Source: Kibdelosporangium sp040675465 (GTDB lineage: Bacteria; Actinomycetota; Actinomycetes; Mycobacteriales; Pseudonocardiaceae). From it: a DNA stretch of 64,000 bases. Every line of letters begins with the position of its first letter. Position 1 is the stretch's first letter. The stretch is from contig NZ_JBFAPA010000020.1 of assembly GCF_040675465.1 (NCBI RefSeq), positions 62,001 to 126,000 of the forward strand, in the 5' to 3' direction. Shown here one piece after another: positions 50,073 through 58,247 of this stretch. A program made the position numbers and the translations under genes. Below the pieces are notes generated by a model. That model saw nothing but the letters and a program-made list of their open reading frames with translations, had not been told where the DNA came from and made no database searches.

Positions 50073-51086
50073 ATGAGTGTCGAGATCTTTTACGACGACG
50101 ACGCCGACCTCGGTGTGCTGCAGGACAAGAAGGTAGCGGTCATCGGTTACGGCAGCCAGGGCCACGCGCACGCCCTGAGCCTGCGTGACTCCGGTGTGGA
50201 CGTCCGAATCGGACTCCCGGAGGGTTCCAAGTCCCGGCCCAAGGCCGAGGAGCAGGGCCTGCGCGTGCTGACCCCGGCCGAGGCCGCCGCCGAGGCGGAC
50301 ATCGTGATGATCCTCGCCCCGGACACCAAGCAGAAGAAGATCTACGACGAGGACATCGCCCCGAACCTCCAGCCGGGCAACGCGATCGCCTTCGGCCACG
50401 GCTTCAACATCCGCTACGGCCTGATCCAGCCGGCCGCGGACATCGACGTGTTCATGATCGCCCCCAAGGGCCCGGGCCACCTGGTCCGCCGCCAGTTCGT
50501 CGACGGCAAGGGCGTGCCCTGCCTGATCGCGATCGAGCAGGACGCTTCCGGCAACGCCCAGGCGCTGGCCCTGGCGTACGCCAAGGGCATCGGCGGCAGC
50601 CGCGCGGGCGTCATCAAGACGACGTTCAAGGAGGAGACCGAGACCGACCTGTTCGGTGAGCAGGCCGTGCTCTGCGGCGGTACCTCCGCGCTGGTCCAGA
50701 CCGGCTTCGAGGTGCTCACCGAGGCGGGCTACGCCCCGGAGATCGCGTACTTCGAGGTGCTGCACGAGCTCAAGCTGATCGTGGACCTGATGTACGAGGG
50801 TGGCATCGCCCGCATGCGCTACTCGGTGTCGGACACCGCCGAGTACGGCGACGTGACCCGCGGCCCGCGCGTGATCAACCCCGCGGTCAAGGAGGAGATG
50901 AAGCGGATCCTCGGCGAGATCCAGGACGGCACCTTCGCCAAGGAGTGGGTGGGCGAGGACGCCGCCGGCCGCCCGAACTTCGCCAAGCTGGTCGCCGAGG
51001 GCGAGCAGCACCCGATCGAGGAGGTCGGCCGCAAGCTTCGCGGCCTGATGTCCTGGGTCGACCGCCCGATCACCGAAACCGCCTGA
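50073..51086 (+). CDS. ilvC: Ketol-acid reductoisomerase, class I
   Basis: This 337-residue enzyme isomerises and reduces acetolactate (or acetohydroxybutyrate) with NADPH and Mg2+. It has the Rossmann motif GYGSQGHAHALSLRDSG, the phosphate-binding Ser-Lys-Ser stretch EGSKSRPKAEEQG typical of NADPH use, FGHGFNIRYG, and the C-terminal knot domain with Mg ligands in FKEETETDLFGEQ and CGGTSALVQTGFE. AGGTTAAGGAAA lies upstream of the ATG. A terminator follows the stop. Confidence 0.97.
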   Translation: MSVEIFYDDDADLGVLQDKKVAVIGYGSQGHAHALSLRDSGVDVRIGLPEGSKSRPKAEEQGLRVLTPAEAAAEADIVMILAPDTKQKKIYDEDIAPNLQPGNAIAFGHGFNIRYGLIQPAADIDVFMIAPKGPGHLVRRQFVDGKGVPCLIAIEQDASGNAQALALAYAKGIGGSRAGVIKTTFKEETETDLFGEQAVLCGGTSALVQTGFEVLTEAGYAPEIAYFEVLHELKLIVDLMYEGGIARMRYSVSDTAEYGDVTRGPRVINPAVKEEMKRILGEIQDGTFAKEWVGEDAAGRPNFAKLVAEGEQHPIEEVGRKLRGLMSWVDRPITETA

Positions 51087-51100
51087 GCCATTTGTCCTTC

Positions 51101-51138
51101 TCGGCGCGCCGTGCTTCTCGGGGAGTGCGGCGCGCCGA
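51101..51138 (+). terminator. Terminator of ilvBNC
   Basis: TCGGCGCGCCG and CGGCGCGCCGA pair perfectly over 11 bases around a 16-base loop, 14 bases after ilvC. Confidence 0.75.
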
Positions 51139-51236
51139 CGCTTGTCCGGGGTAGGCATTTCGCGGAAACGCTGATCCGGTAACGCAATTGTCAATGCCGT
51201 CGCGAGTGTCCGGATTCTGGGCGATAACCTTGCGTC

Positions 51237-51512
51237 ATGGGTAGTGACAGCGCGCCGATCTACGACGACAAAGCGCATGTACGCGGCGAACTTGACCTTT
51301 CGGGAGCGAACTGGGAGCGCGCGGCGATGCCGGGCGACGACCCCGATGGGGAGTTCGTGGAGTTCGCGTTCGTCGGGCACACGGACGGCGTCACCTACAC
51401 GGCGATGCGCAACTCGAAGCACCCGGACGGCACCGTGCTGGTGTTCACACCCACCGAATGGGACGCCTTCCTGAAGGGCGCGCGAGCAGGGGAGTTCGAC
51501 GGGCCCAGTTAG
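51237..51512 (+). CDS. DUF397-domain protein
   Basis: This 91-residue protein has a DUF397 core: DLSGANWERAAM, FVEFAFVGHTDGVTYTAMRNSKHPDGTVLVFTPTEWDAFLKGARAGEFD. The family is widespread in mycelial actinomycetes, where it usually pairs with an XRE regulator. No such partner is adjacent here, so it is an orphan. The ATG at 51237 has no strong ribosome-binding site. Confidence 0.88.
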   Translation: MGSDSAPIYDDKAHVRGELDLSGANWERAAMPGDDPDGEFVEFAFVGHTDGVTYTAMRNSKHPDGTVLVFTPTEWDAFLKGARAGEFDGPS

Positions 51513-51685
51513 CAGGTCATCACGGGTCCCGGCATCTGGGAGGCGTGTTCCATCTCGCAGTTCAAGCTGTGACTGAATCGCTCACGAGGGCGTGGCCACA
51601 GGCTTTACACTCTCGAAACGTCCGGGCACGAAGAAGTGACCGCTGACCGTCCTGGCCTTCCTGTAGCGAACTTGGAGCCGTTGCC

Positions 51686-53281
51686 GTGACTGCAACAACC
51701 GGTCGACCCGTCGTCCTGATCGCGGAGAAACTCGCACCGTCCGTGCTCGACGTGTTCGGCGAGGAGGTCGAGGTCCGCCACGTGGACGGGACGGACCGGT
51801 CCGCGCTGCTGTCCGAGGTCGCGAACGCCGACGCGCTGCTGGTCCGGTCGGCGACCCAGGTGAACGCCGAGGTCCTGCAGGCCACCGCCCGGCTCAAGGT
51901 CGTCGCCCGTGCGGGTGTCGGCCTGGACAACGTCGAGGTGCCGGCCGCGACCGAACGCGGTGTGCTCGTGGTCAACGCGCCCACGTCGAACATCGTGTCG
52001 GCGGCCGAGCACGCGGTGGCGTTGCTGCTGGCCGTCGCGCGCCGGGTGCCCGCGGCCAACCAGAGCCTGCAGGGCGGTGAGTGGAAGCGCAGTTCCTACT
52101 CGGGCGTCGAGATCAACGGCAAGACCGTTGGTGTGGTGGGCCTTGGCAAGATCGGCCAGCTGTTCGCCGCGCGGCTGCAGGCGTTCGGCACCGACATCAT
52201 CGCCTACGACCCGTACGTGTCCGCCGTGCACGCCGCCCAGCTGGGCATCGAGCTGGTCGAGCTGGACGAGCTGCTGGCCCGCGCCGACATCATCTCGGTG
52301 CACCTGCCCAAGACGCCGGAGACCAAGGGCCTGATCAACGCCGAGCGGCTGGCGCGCACCAAGAAGGGCGTCATCATCATCAACGCCGCCCGCGGTGGCC
52401 TGATCGACGAGGCCGCGCTGGCCGACGCGATCAAGAGCGGCCAGGTCGGCGGCGCGGGCATCGACGTGTTCGTCACCGAGCCCACCACCGAGAGCCCGCT
52501 GTTCGGCCTGCCGAACGTGGTCGTCACCCCGCACCTGGGTGCTTCGACCGCCGAGGCGCAGGACCGCGCCGGGACGGACGTCGCCAAGTCGGTGCTGCTC
52601 GCGCTGCGCGGCGATTTCGTACCCGATGGGGTGAACGTGGACGGTGGCGTGGTCGGCGAGGTCGTCCAGCCGTGGCTGCCGCTCACCCAGAAGCTCGGCC
52701 TCGTGCTTTCCGCGCTGGGCAACGGCACCCCGGTCTCGGTCACCGTCGAGGTGCGCGGCGAACTGTCCAATGAGGACGTCTCGATCCTGCAGCTGGCCGC
52801 GCTGCGCGGCGCGTTCCACGGCCTGGTCGAGTCGCAGGTGACGTTCGTGAACGCGCCTCGGCTGGCCCAGGAGCTGGGTGTCGAGGTCGCCCTGGTCAAG
52901 GAGCCGGAGAGCGCCGCGCACCGCAGCCTGGTCACGTTGCGCGCGGTCTACGCCGACGGCGAGAGCCTGGACGTGTCGGGCACGGTGTCCAGCGTCTCCC
53001 GGGTGGAGAAGCTGGTCGGCATCAACGGCCGCAGCTTCGACCTGCGCGCCGAGGGCAGCCTGCTGGTGCTGGAGTACCCGGAGCGCCCGGGCGTGATGGG
53101 CACCGTCGGAACGCTGCTGGGCGAGGCCGGGATCAACGTCGAGGCGGCGCAGATCTCCCAGTCGACCACCGGCAACGAGGCCTACATGCTGCTGCGCGTC
53201 GACCGCCAGGTGGACAAGTCGGTGCTCGACTCGATCGGCCTGAGCGTCGGCGCCCACCACGTCCGCTCGGTCGACTTCTAA
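51686..53281 (+). CDS. serA: D-3-phosphoglycerate dehydrogenase
   Basis: The 531-residue long form of SerA catalyses the first step of serine synthesis. It has the catalytic/NAD domain (GVGLDNVEVPAATERGV; VVGLGKIGQLFAARLQ; Arg in NAARGGLIDEAAL; His in VVTPHLGASTAEAQDRAG), an intervening allosteric domain (about 310-450) and a C-terminal ACT domain for serine (LLVLEYPERPGVMGTVG). The start is GTG 51686. Gene order serA-leuB is as in mycobacteria but interrupted by the subtilase gene. Confidence 0.96.
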   Translation: MTATTGRPVVLIAEKLAPSVLDVFGEEVEVRHVDGTDRSALLSEVANADALLVRSATQVNAEVLQATARLKVVARAGVGLDNVEVPAATERGVLVVNAPTSNIVSAAEHAVALLLAVARRVPAANQSLQGGEWKRSSYSGVEINGKTVGVVGLGKIGQLFAARLQAFGTDIIAYDPYVSAVHAAQLGIELVELDELLARADIISVHLPKTPETKGLINAERLARTKKGVIIINAARGGLIDEAALADAIKSGQVGGAGIDVFVTEPTTESPLFGLPNVVVTPHLGASTAEAQDRAGTDVAKSVLLALRGDFVPDGVNVDGGVVGEVVQPWLPLTQKLGLVLSALGNGTPVSVTVEVRGELSNEDVSILQLAALRGAFHGLVESQVTFVNAPRLAQELGVEVALVKEPESAAHRSLVTLRAVYADGESLDVSGTVSSVSRVEKLVGINGRSFDLRAEGSLLVLEYPERPGVMGTVGTLLGEAGINVEAAQISQSTTGNEAYMLLRVDRQVDKSVLDSIGLSVGAHHVRSVDF

Positions 53282-53324
53282 AGCAACCCGGCCCACCGCG
53301 AACCCCCGTGTCCCACACTCGTCG

Positions 53325-53403
53325 CCCCCGTGTCCCACATTCACCGACCCCGAAATCTCCGCTGAGTGGGGATTTCAGGGTCGGTGAATGTGGGACACGG
53401 GGG
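53325..53403. repeat. 33-bp inverted repeat with one mismatch, downstream of serA
   Basis: Arms 53325-53357 and 53371-53403 are complementary at 32 of 33 positions around a 13-base loop. The outer part CCCCCGTGTCCCACA occurs again in an incomplete copy just upstream (53303-53318), and its inverse GAACGTGGGACA follows the right arm (53408-53419), so the element is nested. It may act as a strong terminator for serA or be a mobile intergenic repeat of the REP type. Confidence 0.8.
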
Positions 53404-53525
53404 CGGTGAACGTGGGACATGCGCACTAGATCGGGTATGTACCCCCGTTTGGGCTAGGCGGCTCACCCGTTTCGCCGATATGTTGCTTTCCGGTGTCGAT
53501 TGGACGCGGAGAGTGAGGCGGGGCA

Positions 53526-56500
53526 GTGGGATCCAGACGGCGTCCGGTCGCCGCGGTGCTGGGGTTCGCCCTGGTCGCGAGCATGGCCAGCGCGGGAACG
53601 GCGATCAGCGCGCCGACGACCTACCCGCTCGCCCGAAGCGTGCCCACCACGCTGGAACTTCCCCCGTCGACGGCCGACAAGGTGTCACCGCGGGTCGCCG
53701 GACATGGCCCGGTCACCGCGTTCGTCGAGTTCGACCACCGCGCCGGGATCGACGCGTACAACGAGGCCCGCAGCGCGCAAGCCGCGAAGTCCACGGTCCA
53801 GGAGATCGACGCCCTCGCCGAACGGCTGAGCGGCGCCCTGCGCGCCCGCGACGACAGCGCCCGCATGCTCTACCGCACCGCGAATGCCGTCGCGGGCATG
53901 GCTGTTGTCGGTGACGCGGCCGCGATCCGTGATCTCGCTGCCCGGCCGGAGGTCCTGTCGGTCAGCCCGATCGTGCCCAAGACCAGGACCAACGCCAGCG
54001 CCGTACAGGTCACCAAGACCCTCAACGCCTGGCAGCAGACCGGGAAGCTCGGCGACCACATCCGGATCGGCGTGATCGACGACGGCATCGACTACACGCA
54101 CGCGGACTTCGGCGGCCCGGGCACGGCACAGGCATACGACGCCATCGACCGGACCAAAGTGGACCCATCGTTCTTCCCGACCGCCAAGGTGATCGGCGGA
54201 ACGGACCTGTCCGGCGACAACTACGACTCGTCCGGCTCCCTGGGTCCGAAGACACCCACACCCGACCCGAACCCGTTGGCCTGCGGGGAACACGGCACGC
54301 ACGTCGCCGGAACCGCCGCAGGCTACGGAGTCAACGCCGACGGGACCGCGTTCCAGGGCGACTACACCAAACTCACCGCACAGTCCTTGATGGACATGCG
54401 GATCGGCCCGGGAACCGCGCCCAGGGCCTCGCTGTACGCGATCAAGGTGTTCGGCTGCATGGGTTCCACCGCGCTGACCCCGCAGGCGATGGACTGGACC
54501 CTCGACCCGGACGGCAACGGCGACTACGCCGACCGCCTCGACGTGGTGAACATGTCGCTGGGCAGCGACTTCGGCGCACCGGACGACCCGGACAGCGTGT
54601 TCGTCCGGAAACTGGCCCGCAACAACGTTCTCCCGGTGATCTCCGGCGGGAACGGCGGCGACGTCTACGACATCGGCGGCGCGCCCGGGTCCACCCCGGA
54701 GGCGCTCACCGTTGCCAGCACTCGCGACCCGTTCGTCCTGCGGGACGCGGCCGACGTGACGGCCCCGGCGGACGTGGCCGGTTCGGTGGGTGGCCAGTAC
54801 AGCCAGGCGTTCACCGGTTACGACAAGCTGGACCTGACCAAGCCGGTCGTGCCGATGTCCGACTCGTCCAACAAGGACGGTTGCCGGAAGTTCGCCGACC
54901 AGGACAAGGCCGCCGTGGCGGGCAAGTTCGTCTGGCTGGACTGGGACGACGAGGACGCCACCCGGCGGTGCGGGTCGGCGATCCGGGCGAACAACGCGAA
55001 ACAGGCCGGTGCGGCGGGTGCGTTGCTGCCGTCCGGCACCGACCAGTTCGCCGCGGGCATCGCGGGCATCGACAGCCTGCCGATGTTCCAGTTCACCGCC
55101 ACCGCAACGAAACCGCTGCTGACCGCGTTGTCGGCCGGCACGCTCCAAGTCCGGCTGGCGGGGGCGAAGCGCGCCAGCCTGAAGACCTTCTCGCCGGAGA
55201 TCGCCGACACCCCAAGCGTGTTCACCTCACGAGGCGTGCGAGGCCCTGCGGTGAAGCCGGATGTGGCCGCGCCCGGCGACACGATCTCGTCGGCGTTGCG
55301 GGGCAGTGGCAACCAGGTGCTCGTGATCAGCGGTACCTCGATGGCCGCGCCGCACGTCACCGGGATTGCCGCGCTGGTCCGGCAGGCGCATCCGGACTGG
55401 ACGGTCGAAGAGGTCAAAGCGGATATCATGAACACCGCCGACGGTGATGTCCACACTGGACCGAACGGTATCGAGCTCGCGCCCCAGCGGGTCGGTGCCG
55501 GCCGGGTGGATGCGCAGTCCGCAGTGGACAATCAGGTGCTGGCGATGTCGATGGACCTGCCCGGCGCGGTCGGGGTCTCGTTCGGCACGGTCGAGGCCGC
55601 CTCGCGCACCTCGCTCACCCGCACGGTCAAGGTCGTGAACAAGGGTTCGCGCACGGCGGAGTTCGCCGTTTCCTACCAGGACATCACGAAGATGCCAGGT
55701 GTTCGCTTCGAGGTCACCCGCGGGCCGGTCCGGGTCGGCCCGCGCAGTGCCGTCCCGGTCTCGGTGACGCTGCGCATCGACGACCCGGCCGCGCTGCGCA
55801 AGACCATCGACCCGACCGTCGCGCCCATCCAGAACGACCTGGCGCGGCAGTTCGTCGCGGACGCGTCCGGGCGGCTCGTGCTGACCCCGAGCACCGGCAG
55901 CGCGCTGCGGCTGCCGGTGTACGCGGCGCCGAAACCCGTCGCGCGGATCAGCACCGAGGACAACGTCAAGTTCGACAGCCGCGACGAGGGCCTGTTGCCG
56001 TTGCGTGGCAAGGGAATCGACCAGGGCGAGGGTACGCAGGCGTACCGCTCGCTGATCAGCGTGCTCGAGCTGCAGTCGGTCTCCCCGCAGCTGCCCGCGT
56101 GCCGCCGGAACCTGACAAAAGGTTGCACTGTCAACGATTCCGCCAAGGGTGGCGATCTTCGGTACGTTGGAGTGGCGTCCACCGCCCCATACGCGATCGA
56201 ACACGGCACGCCGGACAAGGCGCTCATCGCGTTCGGCATCGCCACCTGGGGCAACTGGTACAACCTGGGCAGCAACCTGATTCCCTACGTGGACATGGAC
56301 ACCAACGGCGACGGGACGGCAGACTTCGAGTCGCTGGTGACCAAGCTCACCGGGACCGACGTGTGGGTGGTGAACACAGTGGACCTGGCCAAGCCGGGCA
56401 ACCCCACGGTGTCGCGCACCCCGCTCAACGGCCTGCTCGGTGACATCGACACCAACGTGTTCGACACGAACGTCGCCGTGCTGCCGGTGCCGCTCAAGGC

Positions 56501-56819
56501 CATCGGCGTGGACGTGACCAAGCCCTCCGCGCGGATCACGTACTCCGTGGGGATGGCCGGGTTCTACACCGCGCCCGGCGACGACAGCGGCCTGGTCGAC
56601 AGCGTCGGCCCGGTGTCGTTCGACCCGCTCAAGCCCGGCCTGCGCGCCACCGGCAACGGCGAGGACGCCCTCGTCTTCAGCGCCAGGCCCGGCACCGCCC
56701 TGTCCATCAGGCGAGACCGGAAGTCACTGGCCGCCGACGAACCCGCTGGGATATTGGTGTTGAATCACCACAATGCCACTGGCAATCGTGCCTCAGTGGT
56801 GCGGATTCCCGGTCCTTGA
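53526..56819 (+). CDS. Secreted subtilisin-like (S8) serine protease with PA insert
   Basis: This 1097-residue protein has a signal peptide (to about residue 29) and an inhibitor-like propeptide (60-150). The S8 catalytic domain has Asp185 in GVIDDGIDY, His259 in CGEHGTHVAG, the oxyanion Asn in SGGNGGD (about 376) and Ser605 in SGTSMAAPHVTGIAAL. A protease-associated domain is inserted at about 430-550. The rest (620-1097) holds beta-sandwich domains (RTVKVVNKGSRTAEFAVSY). It is presumably secreted, and its substrate is unknown. It sits between serA and leuB as an insertion in an otherwise conserved biosynthetic order. Confidence 0.93.
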   Translation: MGSRRRPVAAVLGFALVASMASAGTAISAPTTYPLARSVPTTLELPPSTADKVSPRVAGHGPVTAFVEFDHRAGIDAYNEARSAQAAKSTVQEIDALAERLSGALRARDDSARMLYRTANAVAGMAVVGDAAAIRDLAARPEVLSVSPIVPKTRTNASAVQVTKTLNAWQQTGKLGDHIRIGVIDDGIDYTHADFGGPGTAQAYDAIDRTKVDPSFFPTAKVIGGTDLSGDNYDSSGSLGPKTPTPDPNPLACGEHGTHVAGTAAGYGVNADGTAFQGDYTKLTAQSLMDMRIGPGTAPRASLYAIKVFGCMGSTALTPQAMDWTLDPDGNGDYADRLDVVNMSLGSDFGAPDDPDSVFVRKLARNNVLPVISGGNGGDVYDIGGAPGSTPEALTVASTRDPFVLRDAADVTAPADVAGSVGGQYSQAFTGYDKLDLTKPVVPMSDSSNKDGCRKFADQDKAAVAGKFVWLDWDDEDATRRCGSAIRANNAKQAGAAGALLPSGTDQFAAGIAGIDSLPMFQFTATATKPLLTALSAGTLQVRLAGAKRASLKTFSPEIADTPSVFTSRGVRGPAVKPDVAAPGDTISSALRGSGNQVLVISGTSMAAPHVTGIAALVRQAHPDWTVEEVKADIMNTADGDVHTGPNGIELAPQRVGAGRVDAQSAVDNQVLAMSMDLPGAVGVSFGTVEAASRTSLTRTVKVVNKGSRTAEFAVSYQDITKMPGVRFEVTRGPVRVGPRSAVPVSVTLRIDDPAALRKTIDPTVAPIQNDLARQFVADASGRLVLTPSTGSALRLPVYAAPKPVARISTEDNVKFDSRDEGLLPLRGKGIDQGEGTQAYRSLISVLELQSVSPQLPACRRNLTKGCTVNDSAKGGDLRYVGVASTAPYAIEHGTPDKALIAFGIATWGNWYNLGSNLIPYVDMDTNGDGTADFESLVTKLTGTDVWVVNTVDLAKPGNPTVSRTPLNGLLGDIDTNVFDTNVAVLPVPLKAIGVDVTKPSARITYSVGMAGFYTAPGDDSGLVDSVGPVSFDPLKPGLRATGNGEDALVFSARPGTALSIRRDRKSLAADEPAGILVLNHHNATGNRASVVRIPGP

Positions 56820-56945
56820 GATGTCCGTACACCGAACGGGGGACCCCGCAAGTGTGGTCGAGGTACGGATGATCGGGTGGGTGCGGGTAGCCTTCCCTGA
56901 ACTGTGTGGCCCGATGTCAGGGCCTGTATCCACGGAGGTGTGTTC

Positions 56946-57989
56946 ATGCGGCTCGCGGTGATCCCCGGTGACGGGATCGGGCCGGAAGTGATCGCTGAGG
57001 CCCTCAAGGTCCTCAACGAGGTCGTGCCTTCCGCTGAGATCACGCGCTATGACCTCGGCGCCGCCCGGTGGCACGCGACCGGGGAGTTGCTGCCCGAGTC
57101 GGTGCTGGGCGAGCTCAGGGACCACGACGCCATCCTGCTCGGCGCGGTCGGTGATCCTTCCGTTCCCAGCGGGATCCTGGAGCGCGGGCTGCTGCTGCGG
57201 CTGCGGTTCGAGCTCGACCACCACGTCAACCTGCGCCCGGCGCGGCTCTACCCGGGCGTGCGCAGCCCGCTGGCCGACCCCGGCGACATCGACATGGTCG
57301 TCGTGCGTGAGGGCACCGAAGGTCTGTACGCCGGCAACGGCGGCCTGCTGCGCAAGGACACCCCGCACGAGATCGCGACCGAGGTCAGCGTGAACACGTC
57401 GTTCGGCGTGGAGCGCGTGGTCCGGGACGCGTTCGCGCGTGCGTCGGCCCGTCCGCGCAAGCACCTGACCCTCGTGCACAAGACGAACGTGCTGACCCAC
57501 GCGGGTTCGCTGTGGTCGCGCGTGGTCGAAGAGGTCTCCCTGCAGCACCCCGACGTGACCGTCGCGTACCAGCACGTGGACGCCACCACCATCCACATGG
57601 TGACCGACCCCAGCCGGTTCGACGTGATCGTCACGGACAACCTGTTCGGTGACATCCTCACGGACCTCGCGGCCGCGGTGACCGGTGGCATCGGCCTGGC
57701 CGCGAGCGGGAACCTGGACATCACCCGCCGCAACCCCAGCATGTTCGAGCCGGTGCACGGCAGCGCGCCGGACATCGCGGGCCAGGGCATCGCCGACCCG
57801 ACCGCCGCCGTGCTGTCGGTGGCGCTGCTGCTCGACCACCTCGGCGAGCGTGAGGCCGCGCGCCGGATCGAGGCCTCCGTGGCGTTCGACCTCGCGACCC
57901 GCGACCACTCCTCACCCGGCGGCACCTACGCCATCGGCGACCGCCTGGCCGCCCTGGTGTCGTCGAACACCTCGCGCACCACCGCGTAG
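56946..57989 (+). CDS. leuB: 3-isopropylmalate dehydrogenase
   Basis: This 347-residue enzyme oxidises and decarboxylates 3-isopropylmalate in leucine synthesis, with NAD+ and Mg2+. It has IPGDGIGPEVIAEALKVL at the N terminus, GAVGDPSVPSGILERGLLLRLR, VVVREGTEGLYAGNGG, HKTNVLTHAG, and DNLFGDILTDLAAAVTGGIGLAASGN. GGAGGTGTTC precedes ATG 56946. A hairpin after the stop ends its transcript before the citramalate synthase leader. Confidence 0.97.
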   Translation: MRLAVIPGDGIGPEVIAEALKVLNEVVPSAEITRYDLGAARWHATGELLPESVLGELRDHDAILLGAVGDPSVPSGILERGLLLRLRFELDHHVNLRPARLYPGVRSPLADPGDIDMVVVREGTEGLYAGNGGLLRKDTPHEIATEVSVNTSFGVERVVRDAFARASARPRKHLTLVHKTNVLTHAGSLWSRVVEEVSLQHPDVTVAYQHVDATTIHMVTDPSRFDVIVTDNLFGDILTDLAAAVTGGIGLAASGNLDITRRNPSMFEPVHGSAPDIAGQGIADPTAAVLSVALLLDHLGEREAARRIEASVAFDLATRDHSSPGGTYAIGDRLAALVSSNTSRTTA

Positions 57990-58004
57990 TTCCGCTTCGC
58001 TGCA

Positions 58005-58033
58005 AAGGCCGTCCCCTTCGTGGGGGCGGCCTT
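58005..58033 (+). terminator. Terminator after leuB
   Basis: AAGGCCGTCCCC (58005-58016) pairs with GGGGGCGGCCTT (58022-58033), allowing one G-U pair, with a 5-base loop, 16 bases after the leuB stop. Confidence 0.8.
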
Positions 58034-58054
58034 CTGCGTTTCTCAAGGCGTGGG

Positions 58055-58072
58055 AACACCCGACCGGGTGTT
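58055..58072. promoter_or_regulatory. Palindrome AACACCCG-AC-CGGGTGTT before the cimA leader
   Basis: Perfect 8-base arms with a 2-base centre overlap the first two bases of the -35 hexamer (58071-58076). A repressor site at this place would block the promoter; no regulator is known to bind this motif as far as I can say. Confidence 0.5.
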
Positions 58073-58100
58073 GGTACGGCGGGTGGGGCTGTGGCAGGAT
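58071..58100 (+). promoter_or_regulatory. Promoter of the citramalate synthase leader transcript
   Basis: TTGGTA (58071-58076) and CAGGAT (58095-58100) are 18 bases apart. The predicted transcription start falls on or next to the GTG at 58108, implying a leaderless leader peptide exactly as at ilvB. Confidence 0.6.
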
Positions 58101-58107
58101 GCCGAAC

Positions 58108-58152
58108 GTGACCGCGTATGCCGTGATCATTATCGACCAGCGCGCTGGGTAG
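58108..58152 (+). CDS. Citramalate synthase leader peptide (MTAYAVIIIDQRAG)
   Basis: A 14-residue frame from GTG 58108 to TAG 58150-58152 contains three consecutive isoleucine codons (ATC ATT ATC at 58126-58134), preceded by Val. An in-frame ATG at 58099 would give a 17-residue form. The stop codon lies inside the first hairpin of the attenuator. The isoleucine run fits the downstream enzyme, which supplies 2-oxobutyrate for isoleucine. I know of no description of a leader peptide for this gene. Confidence 0.8.
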   Translation: MTAYAVIIIDQRAG

Positions 58153-58213
58153 TTCGAAGTCCTCGAACCCGGCGCGCCGACCTCTCGCATCCTGCGGGAG
58201 GTTTTTTGTTTTT
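58140..58213 (+). terminator. Citramalate synthase transcription attenuator
   Basis: The first hairpin (58140-58177) pairs GTTCGA with TCGAAC (loop 5 bases), continuing outward through GG/CC and GCGCGC/GCGCGC with small bulges. The second (58180-58202) pairs ACCTCTCGCA with TGCGGGAGGT (one G-U) with loop TCC, followed by TTTTT-G-TTTTT. The terminator starts two bases after the first hairpin, the same spacing as in the ilvB attenuator. Confidence 0.8.
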
Positions 58214-58247
58214 CCGGTTTCGCTCACCCCACCACCAGGAGAACCCC

